A stretch of DNA of 64,000 nt, taken from positions 186,001-250,000 of the forward strand of contig NZ_JAAMRF010000002.1 of NCBI RefSeq assembly GCF_013522725.1. Reading direction: 5' to 3'. Both the position numbers and the translations under genes were made by a program. A model generated the notes under the pieces. It saw only the letters and a program-made list of their open reading frames with translations. It had not been told where the DNA came from and did no database searches. This document shows positions 32,200 to 40,940 of this stretch, piece after piece; the first letter of the stretch is position 1; each line of letters starts with the position of its first letter. This DNA comes from Stutzerimonas azotifigens (lineage in GTDB: Bacteria; Pseudomonadota; Gammaproteobacteria; Pseudomonadales; Pseudomonadaceae).

Positions 32200-32882
32200 C
32201 GGCGGCGCTTTTCGGCAATCCAGATGGTGTGGCGGGTGCCCTTGTTGCCGTGGGCGTAGACCTGCACGTCGCGGGCCGCGAAGCCGGCCTTGGCGAGCCG
32301 TTCGGTGAACGCCCGATCGGCGCTGGCCGACCACACCGCCAGTATGCCGCCGGGTCGCAGCGCCCCCGCACAGCTGTTCAGCCCCGCCAGCGAATAGAGC
32401 CAGCTGTTGCTCTTCTGCGTCAGCCCCTCCGGGCCGTTGTCGACATCCAGCATGATTGCGTCGAAGCCGCCTTTCTCACGCTGCAGCAGCGCTGCTACAT
32501 CTTCATTGACGATCCGGGTGCGCGGGTCCAGCACCGGCTTGCCGGCTTTTTCACCCAGCGGGCCGTGGTTCCAGGCAATCACCCCGGGCACCAGTTCGGC
32601 GACCACCACTTCGGCATCGCCGCCCAGCTCCGCAAGCGCCGCGGCAAGGGTGAAGCCCATTCCCAGCCCGCCGATCAGCACTCGGGCACCGGGGCGCGAA
32701 GCGATCTGGCTGCAGGGAATCCGCGCCAGCGCATCTTCCGAGCCATGCATGCGCGTATTCATCAACTGGTTGCCGTCGCCACCACGGATCTTGATGACGA
32801 AATCCTCGCCGTACTCGAACAGGCACAGGGCGCCGTCGGTCTCGGGAATCGGGGCGGTGTCGAGCAATACGAAGCGTTTCAT
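32196..32882 (-). CDS. Spermidine-synthase-like methyltransferase-fold protein
   Basis: This 228-residue protein has a Rossmann fold of the spermidine synthase/SAM-methyltransferase type: VLIGGLGMGFTLAAAL, then VVVAELVPGVIAWN and FDAIMLDVDNGPEGL. It lacks the clear polyamine-site pattern of true SpeE, so the reaction is uncertain. The start at 32882 (MKRFVLLDTAPIP) gives the usual family N-terminus; 12 more in-frame codons upstream are probably untranslated. No partner gene is evident. Confidence 0.78.
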   Translation of the reverse strand: MKRFVLLDTAPIPETDGALCLFEYGEDFVIKIRGGDGNQLMNTRMHGSEDALARIPCSQIASRPGARVLIGGLGMGFTLAAALAELGGDAEVVVAELVPGVIAWNHGPLGEKAGKPVLDPRTRIVNEDVAALLQREKGGFDAIMLDVDNGPEGLTQKSNSWLYSLAGLNSCAGALRPGGILAVWSASADRAFTERLAKAGFAARDVQVYAHGNKGTRHTIWIAEKRRR

Positions 32883-33016
32883 CGGTGGGACTCGGGTCGG
32901 ATAGGAAGGGCTGAGCACAGAGTGACGTCTCGGGTGGCCTCATTGTAGAGCCATTGCACGCTCAAGGGATTGTCGCCACGCTAACCTCCTCGTTCCCTGG
33001 GAGGTAGGCGACATCC

Positions 33017-33634
33017 ATGTATCACGGTGAAAAACTCAATGCCTGGACGCATCTGGTCGGCGCCGCGCTGGCCTTTATCGGCGCTGTCTGGCTGCTGATC
33101 CTGGCAGCCCTCGACGGCTCGCCCTGGAAGATCGTCAGCGTCGCCATTTACGGCGTGACGCTGGTCGCGCTCTACACCGTGTCGACCGTCTACCACAGCG
33201 TGCGCGGCCGGGCGAAACGCATCATGCAGAAGGTCGATCACCTGTCGATCTACCTGATGATCGCCGGAAGCTACACCCCATTCTGCCTGGTCACTCTGCG
33301 CGGCCCCTGGGGCTGGTGGCTGTTCGGGATCGTCTGGGGGCTGGCGCTGGTGGGCATGCTGCAGGAAATCAAACCCCGTTCGGAAGCGCGGGTGCTTTCG
33401 GTGGTCATCTACGCGGTGATGGGCTGGATCGTCCTGGTCGCAGTCAAGCCGCTGCTGGCCGCGCTCGGCGCCGCCGGTTTCGCCTGGCTGGTGGGCGGCG
33501 GCGTGCTCTACACCCTGGGCATCGTCTTCTTCGCCTTCGACCAGCGCTTTCGCCACTGGCACGGCATCTGGCACCTGTTCGTCATCGGCGGCAGCCTGCT
33601 GCACTACGTGGCGATCGCGTTCTACGTGCTCTGA
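33017..33634 (+). CDS. Hemolysin III (YqfA/PAQR) family membrane protein
   Basis: This 205-residue protein has seven hydrophobic helices. It carries the PAQR/HlyIII motifs HGEKLNAWTHLVGAAL at the N-terminus, STVYHSVRGRAKRIMQKVDHLSIYL in the middle and WHGIWHLFVIGGSLLHY at the end. The His, Ser and Asp residues that bind zinc in this family are present. Function in bacteria is unclear; despite the name, haemolysis is not a general activity. GGGAGG lies upstream of the ATG. It appears to be a single-gene unit, followed by a palindromic repeat pair. Confidence 0.9.
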   Translation: MYHGEKLNAWTHLVGAALAFIGAVWLLILAALDGSPWKIVSVAIYGVTLVALYTVSTVYHSVRGRAKRIMQKVDHLSIYLMIAGSYTPFCLVTLRGPWGWWLFGIVWGLALVGMLQEIKPRSEARVLSVVIYAVMGWIVLVAVKPLLAALGAAGFAWLVGGGVLYTLGIVFFAFDQRFRHWHGIWHLFVIGGSLLHYVAIAFYVL

Positions 33635-33672
33635 GGGTTCCTGACAGTATCCAAACGCATCCGTGTGGGCCC

Positions 33673-33754
33673 GTGGGCGCGGTCTTGACCGCGAAAGCGA
33701 TGGCGGTTGCAGGATATCGGTGGCGTATTCTTCGCGGGCGAGTCCCGCTCCCAC
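33673..33754. repeat. Paired palindromic repeat (REP/BIME-like)
   Basis: Two inverted copies flank a spacer of about 35 bases: GTGGGCGCGGTCTTGACCGC at the left and, on the opposite strand, TTCGCGGGC...CCCGCTCCCAC at the right. The same family occurs at 10853, 44352 and 47289. It fills the gap between the hemolysin-III gene and the protease gene. Confidence 0.75.
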
Positions 33755-33894
33755 AGGGGATCGCGCCCCCGTGAATGACCTCGCGGTTTCGGACGCGCGA
33801 ACGAAACGTCCGGGGCCATACACGATCACAAGGGTATCGCTGCGGTCGGTTGCGCCCCATCGAATACAGTGGCGATCAGACGGGAGGACGTGCC

Positions 33895-34953
33895 ATGCGA
33901 TTGAAGCAGACGCCACGCGGGTTCATCCCGCCGTACATTCTCAGCCACATCATCGAGCACGGTTCGGAGCGGCAGCGCTCCTGCGCGCTGGGGACGCTCA
34001 GCCATGTCCAGGCCCTGCAGCGAAACCCTGGTCCGCCGCTGCATCGGCCGATGCAGAGCGCGCTGCCGGAGCGTTCCCAGCCGGGCCAGCCAAGGCGCAG
34101 CATCCACGACGCCGAGGGGCAGATGCGGCTGCCCGGCAGGCTAAGCCGCATCGAAGGGCAGGGCGCTACCGGCGACGCGGCGGTGGACGAGGCCTACGAC
34201 GCGTTGGGCGCGACCTACGAGTTCTTCTGGCAGGTGTACGGTCGCCATTCGATCGACGGGCGCGGGTTTCCGCTGATCGGCACGGTTCACTATGGCGAGC
34301 GCTACGAGAATGCGTTCTGGAACGGTGAACAGATGGTCTTCGGCGATGGCGACGGCGAGGTGTTCCAGCGCTTCACCCGTTCGCTGGACGTAATTGCCCA
34401 CGAACTCGCTCACGGCGTCACCGAGACCGAGGCGGGGCTGGTGTACTACAACCAGTCCGGCGCGCTGAACGAGTCGGTGTCCGATGTCTTCGGCGTGCTG
34501 ACCAAGCAGTACGTGCTTCGGCAGGCGGCGCAGGAGGCGGACTGGCTGGTGGGGGCCGATCTGCTCACCGAGCGTATCAAGGGGCGTGCGTTGCGCTCGA
34601 TGGCAGAACCGGGCAGCGCCTATGACGATCCGCTGTTGGGCAAGGACCCGCAGCCGGGGCACATGCGCGACTTCATCGATACCCGCGACGACAACGGCGG
34701 CGTGCACCTCAACTCCGGCATTCCCAACCGCGCGTTCTATCTCGCGGCCAGCGCCATCGGCGGATACGCCTGGGAGAAGGCCGGGCAGGTCTGGTACGAC
34801 ACGCTGTGCGACCGTGAGCTTCGCAACGATGCGGACTTCAGCGCTTTCGCCGCGTTGACGGTGGCCCATGCCGAGCGGCGCTTTGGCGCACAATCGGGCG
34901 AAGCACAGTCGGTTGCGAAAGCCTGGGCGGACGTCGGCGTAGATCTGAGTTGA
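33895..34953 (+). CDS. Protealysin-like M4 metalloprotease
   Basis: This 352-residue thermolysin-family zinc protease lacks a signal peptide. It has a short propeptide with the TPRGFIPPYIL motif typical of the protealysin group. The zinc site is His169-Glu170-x-x-His173 (HELAH) with Glu193 in NESVSD. The catalytic His271 lies in GGVHLNSG. Protealysin-like enzymes are made as inactive precursors and have been linked to bacterial invasion of eukaryotic cells. GGGAGG precedes the ATG at 33895. Ten bases after its stop comes an emfourin-type inhibitor gene, matching the known operon. Confidence 0.92.
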   Translation: MRLKQTPRGFIPPYILSHIIEHGSERQRSCALGTLSHVQALQRNPGPPLHRPMQSALPERSQPGQPRRSIHDAEGQMRLPGRLSRIEGQGATGDAAVDEAYDALGATYEFFWQVYGRHSIDGRGFPLIGTVHYGERYENAFWNGEQMVFGDGDGEVFQRFTRSLDVIAHELAHGVTETEAGLVYYNQSGALNESVSDVFGVLTKQYVLRQAAQEADWLVGADLLTERIKGRALRSMAEPGSAYDDPLLGKDPQPGHMRDFIDTRDDNGGVHLNSGIPNRAFYLAASAIGGYAWEKAGQVWYDTLCDRELRNDADFSAFAALTVAHAERRFGAQSGEAQSVAKAWADVGVDLS

Positions 34954-34963
34954 AGGAGGCGTG

Positions 34964-35290
34964 ATGAAACGATTGCCAGATCTGGGACAGGACACGGTGG
35001 TGCGGCTTTCGCGCCAAGGTGGCTTCGCCGCGATGTCGATGCTCAGCCGCCCGCGGGAGATCGATTTCGCCCAGTGCGATCCCGGGCAGCGTGGGCAGAT
35101 CTGCTCGCTGCTCGAGGGCTGCCTGCCGCTGTCCACGCCCCAGGCAGGCCAGGGCGACCAGCGCTACTACAAGGTGGAACTGCGCTACCGGAGCGAGGAT
35201 GCCGACGACGAGCTGGTGTTGCAGATCCCCGAGGAGCGCGCCCCCGGGGACCTGGTGCGGCTGTGGGACAAGGGCCAGCTGGACACTTAG
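34964..35290 (+). CDS. Emfourin-type inhibitor of the M4 protease
   Basis: This 108-residue cytoplasmic protein starts MKRLPDLGQDTVVRLSRQGG. It continues with a beta-rich core, including YKVELRYRSEDADDELVLQIPEERAP. This is the pattern of emfourin, the protein inhibitor encoded next to protealysin genes. In the known system emfourin binds the protease tightly and keeps it inactive inside the cell. AAGGAGG sits four bases before the ATG at 34964; a GTG one codon earlier is also possible. The protease gene directly upstream is the obvious partner. Confidence 0.82.
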   Translation: MKRLPDLGQDTVVRLSRQGGFAAMSMLSRPREIDFAQCDPGQRGQICSLLEGCLPLSTPQAGQGDQRYYKVELRYRSEDADDELVLQIPEERAPGDLVRLWDKGQLDT

Positions 35291-35309
35291 CGCCGCTGGC
35301 CCTTCGGCC

Positions 35310-36053
35310 TTAAAACTCCTGAACGGTCGGACGCAGAACCACTTCGTTGATGTCCACATCTGCCGGCTGCTCGATGGCGTAGGCGATGGCCCGCGCGACC
35401 GAGTCTGCCGATATCGCCTGCTTGTAGAACTCGACGACGTTCTTCGCGCTGGCGTCGTGGGAGCTGCCGTACTTGAGTTCCGAATCCACCGCGCCGGGGG
35501 AGATGATGGTAGTGCGTACCGCGCCGCCGAGTTCATGGCGAAGCCCTTCGGTGATGGCGCGCACCGCATATTTGGTACCGCTGTAAACAGTGCCGCCGGG
35601 GCTGAACACCTTGATGCCTGCCACCGAAGCGATGTTGATCAGGTGCCCTGCGTTCTGCCGTTCGAACACCGGCAGCACGGCCGCGACACCGTAGAGCAGG
35701 CCCTTGATGTTGATGTCGATCATCCGGTCCCATTCCTCGACCTTGGTCTCGCTCATCGGTGCGATGGCCATCAAGCCTGCGTTGTTGATCAGCACATCGA
35801 CGCGACCGAAGCTGTCCAGTGCGCCCTGGATCAACGCCTGCACGTCGGCCTGACGGGTGACGTCGGTGGCATAGGCGACGGCCTTGCCGCCTGCTGCGGT
35901 CAACTCCTCCACCAGGGCATCGAGGCGTTCTTTGCGGCGAGCACCGAGTACGACGGTGGCGCCGAGGGACGAGAGATGCCGCGCAGTGCTTTCGCCCAGG
36001 CCGCTGCTGGCACCGGTGATGACCACGACCTTGCCTTCGATTCGATTGCTCAT
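35310..36053 (-). CDS. Short-chain dehydrogenase/reductase (SDR)
   Basis: This 247-residue classical SDR has the cofactor motif TGASSGLGES, NNAG in DVLINNAGLM, and the catalytic Ser, Tyr and Lys in NIASVAG and VYSGTKYAV. The Arg residues after the first strand (GARRKERL) suggest NADP(H). It resembles the YdfG-like oxidoreductases. The start at 36053 follows AAAGGAAA. It is divergent from a LysR regulator gene, which probably controls it through the palindrome in the 110-base gap. The substrate is unknown. Confidence 0.9.
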   Translation of the reverse strand: MSNRIEGKVVVITGASSGLGESTARHLSSLGATVVLGARRKERLDALVEELTAAGGKAVAYATDVTRQADVQALIQGALDSFGRVDVLINNAGLMAIAPMSETKVEEWDRMIDINIKGLLYGVAAVLPVFERQNAGHLINIASVAGIKVFSPGGTVYSGTKYAVRAITEGLRHELGGAVRTTIISPGAVDSELKYGSSHDASAKNVVEFYKQAISADSVARAIAYAIEQPADVDINEVVLRPTVQEF

Positions 36054-36134
36054 GAGCCGTTTTCCTTTCATGCGTTGTGGGAGGTCAGTATGCAAAGGGG
36101 GGCGGCTGATAAAAATGGAACGATTTGGATTAAG

Positions 36135-36155
36135 CTATTCCACTTATTGGAATAG
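36135..36155. promoter_or_regulatory. Perfect inverted repeat, likely LysR operator
   Basis: CTATTCCA (36135-36142), five bases, TGGAATAG (36148-36155). It ends eight bases before the LysR gene start and lies in the divergent region with the SDR gene, the usual place for a LysR autoregulatory and target site. Confidence 0.6.
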
Positions 36156-36163
36156 AGGTCCTT

Positions 36164-37078
36164 ATGCTCAATCGGGTCGATCTGCTGCGAATTTTCTGCG
36201 CCGCAGCGCAGGCTGGAAGCTTTCGCGAGGCTGCCGCGCATCTGGGAATCTCACCGCAGGCGGTGACGCGTGCAGTCAAGACACTGGAGGATGAACTCGG
36301 CGAAGTGCTGTTCCACCGCAACACACGTCGCGTCCATATCACGGCGTATGGCCAGGCCCTGGCGCAACAGGCGCGCCTGGCGCTGGACGGGCTCGACGAG
36401 CTGTTTCGCCGCAACGCCCGCGATGACGAGGCCGCCATCGGCGGGCGCGTCGGGATCACCGCCCCGCAGGCGTTGGGTCGGCGGGTGTTGCTCGATCTAC
36501 TGCTGCCGCTGCTGCAGCGTTATCCGAACCTGCAGGTCGAGCTGCGCCTGGCGGACGAGCCGACCGACTCGGTGTCGGCACAGATCGATATCGGGGTGCG
36601 TGTAGGACTGATCCGCGACCGGCGCTATATCGCTCGGGCGCTGGCGCAGGTTCCTTTTCACGTGGTCGCGACGCCGCAACTGCTCGCCACGACCGGCAAA
36701 CCCGAATCACTCGAGGCGCTGATGCAGCGGCCGCTCTCGGCGCTGATCGATCGCAACAGCGGTCGGGTCTGGCCCTGGATGTTCGCCGACGGGCAGATGC
36801 TCGCGCCGCAACGTCCGGCCTTCGTTTGCGACGATGCAGAGGCCGAGCTGACGGCTGTGCTGGGCGGCCTCGCTTACGGGCAGCTACCTGGTTATCTGGC
36901 CGTCCCGCATATCCGCAGCGGCGCGCTGGTGACTGTGCTCGATGGGTTCGCACCGCCTCCGTGGGAGTTGTTCATCTACCGCCCGCAGCGTGGGCCGGTT
37001 CCGGCTCGGGTGAGGCTGATCTACGATTATCTGATCGAGCGCTTCGCTGATCCTGCGTCCTTTCCCACGCACCGCTGA
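36164..37078 (+). CDS. LysR-family transcriptional regulator
   Basis: This 304-residue regulator has an N-terminal winged helix (LLRIFCAAAQAGSFREAAAHLGISPQAVTRAVKTLEDELGEVLFHRNTRRV) and a periplasmic-binding-protein-like effector domain. The C-terminal part, PPPWELFIYRPQRGPVPARVRLIYDYLIERF, is typical of the CrgA/YafC-like group that often sits divergently from oxidoreductase genes. The SDR gene across the gap is the likely target. A perfect inverted repeat lies just before its start. The effector is unknown. Confidence 0.92.
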   Translation: MLNRVDLLRIFCAAAQAGSFREAAAHLGISPQAVTRAVKTLEDELGEVLFHRNTRRVHITAYGQALAQQARLALDGLDELFRRNARDDEAAIGGRVGITAPQALGRRVLLDLLLPLLQRYPNLQVELRLADEPTDSVSAQIDIGVRVGLIRDRRYIARALAQVPFHVVATPQLLATTGKPESLEALMQRPLSALIDRNSGRVWPWMFADGQMLAPQRPAFVCDDAEAELTAVLGGLAYGQLPGYLAVPHIRSGALVTVLDGFAPPPWELFIYRPQRGPVPARVRLIYDYLIERFADPASFPTHR

Positions 37079-37163
37079 GGGCACGTTCGCGGCGCAACGG
37101 CGGTCGGAATAGGACCTGGACCGGCCAACGCCGCTCCCGACTCGCACCCGACGAGGCCAAGCC

Positions 37164-37961
37164 GTGGAAAAACTGAAAATCGCGACCTTCAACATCAACG
37201 GCATTCGCTCGCGTCTGCCCGCGCTGCTGCAATGGCTCGAGCGCGAGGCGCCCGACGTGGCCTGCCTGCAGGAGCTCAAGACGCAGGACGCTTCCTTCCC
37301 CATCGACGAAATCCGTGCCGCGGGCTATGGCGCGATCTGGCACGGACAGAAGTCCTGGAATGGCGTGGCCATTCTGGCCAGGGGCATGGACCCGCTGGAA
37401 ATCCGCCGTGGCCTGCCCGGCATGGAGGCTGACAGCCACAGCCGCTATCTGGAGGCTGCCGCCCATGGAGTGATCGTCGGCTGCCTGTATCTGCCCAACG
37501 GCAATCCGCAGCCGGGGCCGAAATTCGACTACAAGCTGCAGTGGTTCGAGCATTTCATCGCCCATGCCCAAGGGCTCTTCGACAGTGGCCATCCGGTGGT
37601 GTTGGCCGGCGATTACAACGTGGTGCCCACCGACGACGATATCTATAACCCACGCTCCTGGCGCAAGGATGCGCTGCTTCAGCCGGAAAGCCGTGAGTGC
37701 TTCCAGCGTTTGCTGGCCCAGGGCTGGGTCGATGCTCTGCGCGAGCGCTATCCCGACGAGCGCATCTATACCTTCTGGGATTACTTCCGCCAGCACTGGC
37801 CGAAGAATTCAGGGCTGCGTATCGATCACCTGTTGCTCAATGCCGAACTCGCGCCGCGATTGCACGACGCAGGCGTTGATCGCTGGGTACGCGACCAGCC
37901 CAAGGCGAGCGACCACGCACCCACCTGGATCGAGTTGAAGAGCGCCGCGAGCGGGAAGTGA
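37164..37961 (+). CDS. xthA: Exodeoxyribonuclease III (AP endonuclease)
   Basis: This 265-residue enzyme of base-excision repair cuts at abasic sites and removes 3' blocking groups. The family motifs are clear: FNINGIRSRLPALLQWL, LQELKT with the metal-binding Glu, LAGDYNVVPTDDDIYNP, LRIDHLL and the C-terminal SDHAPTW. The start is a GTG at 37164 with GAGG upstream. Length matches XthA. It is a single gene between the LysR regulator and the manganese catalase region. Oxidative-stress genes nearby (catalase) fit functionally. Confidence 0.93.
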   Translation: MEKLKIATFNINGIRSRLPALLQWLEREAPDVACLQELKTQDASFPIDEIRAAGYGAIWHGQKSWNGVAILARGMDPLEIRRGLPGMEADSHSRYLEAAAHGVIVGCLYLPNGNPQPGPKFDYKLQWFEHFIAHAQGLFDSGHPVVLAGDYNVVPTDDDIYNPRSWRKDALLQPESRECFQRLLAQGWVDALRERYPDERIYTFWDYFRQHWPKNSGLRIDHLLLNAELAPRLHDAGVDRWVRDQPKASDHAPTWIELKSAASGK

Positions 37962-38233
37962 GCGGCAGGGCGGATGACCGTTCGGCGGGCGGCTGTGGTG
38001 CCACCCGTCGGCAGATGCCGGGCAAACCCGCGCCAATGCTGGACTCGATACGCAACGATAGAGAAAAGCTTTCGCCCAGATAGACGCAAGCTCTGAACTA
38101 ATCGACCGGGCCGCTTCTCCATTTTATAAGTTTGGTCGCAACTTCGTCGATCAGGCCTGAAACCGTTGCGGTTTCTAACCTATGGAAAATAACGCTGAAA
38201 GGACGCTGTTTAATTTTCCCACAGGAGAACAGC
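37962..38233. other. Intergenic region upstream of manganese catalase
   Basis: These 272 bases hold no convincing gene. The last 120 bases are AT-richer than the surroundings, consistent with a promoter, but I cannot place a -10/-35 pair with confidence. Confidence 0.4.
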
Positions 38234-39118
38234 ATGTTTGTCCATAACAAGCGACTGCAATATACCGTGCGAGTGGCTCAGCCTAATCCTGGCCTGGCGA
38301 ACCTCATGCTTGAACAATTCGGGGGTCCGCAAGGCGAACTTGCCGCGGCGATGCGCTACTTTACCCAGGGCGTGACCGAGGAAGACCCAGGCCGCAAAGA
38401 CTTGCTGATCGATATCGCCACCGAGGAACTCAGCCACCTCGAAGTGATTGGCTCGATCATCGCGATGCTCAACAAAGGCGCCCGTGGTGAGCTTGCCGAA
38501 GGCATCGATAAGGAAGCCGAGATGTATCGCTCGCTGACCGGTGCCGGTAACGACTCCCATGTGACCCAGGTGCTCTACGGCGGCGGTACTCCGCTGATCA
38601 ACTCCGCGGGCATACCCTGGACCGCGGCCTACGTCGACACCATCGGTGAGCCGACCGCAGATCTGCGTTCGAATATCGCGGCCGAGGCGCGAGCCAAGAT
38701 CGTTTACGAGCGGCTGATCAACGTTACCGACGACCCCGGCATCCAGGATGCGCTGAAGTTTCTGATGACCCGCGAAATCGCCCACCAGAAATCCTTCGAG
38801 AAGGCGCTGCACTCGCTGCAACCCAACTTCCCGCAGGGCAAGCTGGCGCCGGTGCCGGAGTTCGAAAGCGTGTACTTCAACATGTCCCAGGGCCAGGGCG
38901 ACACGCGCGGTCCTTGGAACGAGGGGCCGGAGTGGGAGTACATCGAAAGCCCGGAACCGGCGGTCGATGGCGGAGATGGCATGGCGACGGTGAACCTCTC
39001 CGAAAAAGAGATGAAGGCGACCACGATGATGGTCAAGCGTACGGCCTCCAACCCGTCGCTGGACCCGATCACCGGGGCCGATCTCGGCTCGGGAATGGCC
39101 GTCCAGAAGAAGAAGTGA
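38234..39118 (+). CDS. Manganese (non-haem) catalase
   Basis: This 294-residue protein is a dimanganese catalase that decomposes hydrogen peroxide. The four-helix ferritin-like core shows the metal ligands: Glu in GPQGELAAAMRY, EELSHLEVIGS with Glu and His, and the later EARAKIVYERL and REIAHQKSFEKAL. The C-terminal tail contains the family-typical NEGPEWEYIESPEPAVDGG. CAGGAGA lies before the ATG. It is monocistronic, ending in a strong terminator. Such catalases are often stationary-phase or desiccation-stress proteins; regulation here is not visible. Confidence 0.93.
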   Translation: MFVHNKRLQYTVRVAQPNPGLANLMLEQFGGPQGELAAAMRYFTQGVTEEDPGRKDLLIDIATEELSHLEVIGSIIAMLNKGARGELAEGIDKEAEMYRSLTGAGNDSHVTQVLYGGGTPLINSAGIPWTAAYVDTIGEPTADLRSNIAAEARAKIVYERLINVTDDPGIQDALKFLMTREIAHQKSFEKALHSLQPNFPQGKLAPVPEFESVYFNMSQGQGDTRGPWNEGPEWEYIESPEPAVDGGDGMATVNLSEKEMKATTMMVKRTASNPSLDPITGADLGSGMAVQKKK

Positions 39119-39167
39119 TACCGCGATGCTCGCCCGTGGTCTCGGCTACGGGCAGGCAACAAAACAG

Positions 39168-39203
39168 AAAACCCATGGGGCTTGTGGCTCCATGGGTTTT
39201 TTG
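39168..39203. terminator. Bidirectional intrinsic terminator
   Basis: AAAACCCATGG (39168-39178) pairs perfectly with CCATGGGTTTT (39190-39200), followed by TTGTTTT. The opposite strand also runs into T-rich sequence, so it can serve both the catalase gene and the convergent minus-strand gene. Confidence 0.88.
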
Positions 39204-39238
39204 TTTTGACGCCTGGGATTCAGGCCAACGCAGCCTCA

Positions 39239-39490
39239 TCAGCTGTTGCGCTCGATCAGGCGATCGCTGCCGCCTTCGGCCAGCAGACGCCCCAGCGGAG
39301 TGCGATCGAAACCGTCATCGGCGAGCTGCAGGCCCAACGGCGTACGTTCGAAGCCGCCTTCGGCCACGGTGGTAGTGGTCTGGTCATGGGAGGGCTGTGC
39401 CTCGAACAGAAGTTTCTGCGGCTCGGCCGGGATGGCGAACACGGTGCCGCTCAGGCTGGCCAGGATCAGGCTGGCAATTAGCTTTTTCAT
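39239..39490 (-). CDS. Small secreted protein with tandem RTPLG repeats
   Basis: This 83-residue protein has a signal peptide (MKKLIASLILASLSGTVFA). Its mature part ends in three imperfect copies of a 14-residue unit: GGFERTPLGLQLAD, DGFDRTPLGRLLAE and GGSDRLIERNS. CGAGGAAG lies upstream of the ATG. Similar Gly-Gly-x-(D/E)-R-T-P-x-G repeats occur in short exported Pseudomonas proteins, but I know of no proven function. The repeats and secretion suggest a structural or signalling peptide role; this is inference. It is a single gene convergent with catalase. Confidence 0.72.
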   Translation of the reverse strand: MKKLIASLILASLSGTVFAIPAEPQKLLFEAQPSHDQTTTTVAEGGFERTPLGLQLADDGFDRTPLGRLLAEGGSDRLIERNS

Positions 39491-39779
39491 GGTGGCTTCC
39501 TCGTGGGAAATGGGTACAGAGCAAAGGCTACCCAGACAGGACCAATCTCCAAAGACGGACGTGGCGATAGTGACCATTACCTCCATTGATGCTTTTCGAA
39601 TACTTGTCGCTCGGGATCGATAGCTCGATCGACGCTCGGTTTGAGCGCCCGGTGCGATACGGTATCGATCTCCTGCGTGCGCTGGACATGCCTGGTTACC
39701 CCTTGACCTGGTCAGCAACTTGCTTCGCAAGGGCCTAAGCCGGCCCAATGTTTCAGCTCTTTTTCATGGGGTAAGACAA

Positions 39780-40652
39780 ATGGCAAAAAGGCGTTTCCCC
39801 CGCTGGCCGGGGTTGCTGCTGCTGGTGGCGCTCGTGGTGGGGCTGCCGGTGGGTTGTTCAATGCTCGAGCAGAAGGAGCGCGAATTGGTCTTCCGCGTCG
39901 AGCAGGGTAACGCGAGCTGGTATGGCGGCTTGCCCGAGGGTGTAGAAGAAATGGTGCTGCGGGGTCCGAACTTCGGCGAAACGCAGAGCATTTCTGCCTG
40001 GTGGTGGCCTGCCGCGAGCGAGGATGCGCCTGCGGTGCTTTATCTGCACGGGGCGCGCTGGAACCTCACCGGGCACCTGTTTCGCCTCGAACAGCTGCGC
40101 GCGCTGGGCTTCTCGGTCTTCGCCATCGACTATCGAGGCTTTGGCCAGAGCCTCGGCGATCCGCCCTCGGAAGCCACGGTCTATGAGGATGCGCGCATCG
40201 CCTGGGAACGGATGAAGACGCTGCAACCCGATGCCAGCAAGCGCCTGATCTACGGGCATTCCCTCGGTGGTGCGGTAGCGGTCGATCTTGCCGCCGAGCT
40301 GGGGAGCGAGTCGCGTAGCGCCAATGGCGAGGTCCAGGCGCGTGGCCTGATCATCGAGTCGACCTTCACCACGCTCGCCGACATCGCCACCGTCCTGGCC
40401 GACACCTCCCTCCCGGTGCGCTGGCTGCTGTCGCAGCGCTTCGATTCGGTCGACAAGATCGATCAGATCGGCATGCCGCTGCTGGTGGTGCATGGCACCC
40501 AGGATCAGTACGTGCCGGCGCGTTTCAGCCAGGAGCTGTACGAGGCGGCACTCGAACCCAAGCGATTGCTGCTGGTGGAAGGCGCCACCCACAACAACAG
40601 CATGCGTGTCGGCCGCCAGGCCTACCGGGAAGCGATCCAGGCGCTTTTCTGA
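39780..40652 (+). CDS. Membrane-anchored serine hydrolase (BEM46/YqiA-like)
   Basis: This 290-residue protein has an N-terminal hydrophobic helix with a Cys (PGLLLLVALVVGLPVGCSML) that anchors or exports it. An alpha/beta hydrolase domain of the Bem46 type follows. Visible are VLYLHGARWNLTGHLFRLEQL, IDYRGFGQS, nucleophile Ser in IYGHSLGGAVAVDLA, Asp in VVHGTQDQYVP and His in EGATHNN. The start at 39780 is the ATG right before the basic/hydrophobic leader. The lipobox is imperfect, so lipidation is uncertain. The substrate is unknown. Confidence 0.87.
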   Translation: MAKRRFPRWPGLLLLVALVVGLPVGCSMLEQKERELVFRVEQGNASWYGGLPEGVEEMVLRGPNFGETQSISAWWWPAASEDAPAVLYLHGARWNLTGHLFRLEQLRALGFSVFAIDYRGFGQSLGDPPSEATVYEDARIAWERMKTLQPDASKRLIYGHSLGGAVAVDLAAELGSESRSANGEVQARGLIIESTFTTLADIATVLADTSLPVRWLLSQRFDSVDKIDQIGMPLLVVHGTQDQYVPARFSQELYEAALEPKRLLLVEGATHNNSMRVGRQAYREAIQALF

Positions 40653-40940
40653 TACCGGAACGGCGCCGTGCCATGGGTCCCGATTTCGGGGGTTCGACAC
40701 GGCGTTGCGTCTGATCCGACGAATGGCTTGGGCCGTTTTCGCCTGCGCAAGCGCGGCCCAGGCGGGGTTAATCCAGTCGGCCATTGAGTCCGGCTCTTTT
40801 TACACCGTTAAGCCGATTCACCTCCCTGGCCGCGCTGGCGAACAATCCGAGCGCTGTGCAGTACAAGGAGGCCGGTGGGGAGACCTCGGATGTCGCCCGA
40901 CCCGCCTGTGCCGACGCACTCGTTCAGGAGCTTATTGCGC
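40653..40940. other. Intergenic region upstream of the curlin-repeat gene
   Basis: These 288 bases contain no gene I can support. Short open frames exist but lack ribosome sites and recognisable products. The promoter of the curlin-repeat gene is presumably here. Confidence 0.4.
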
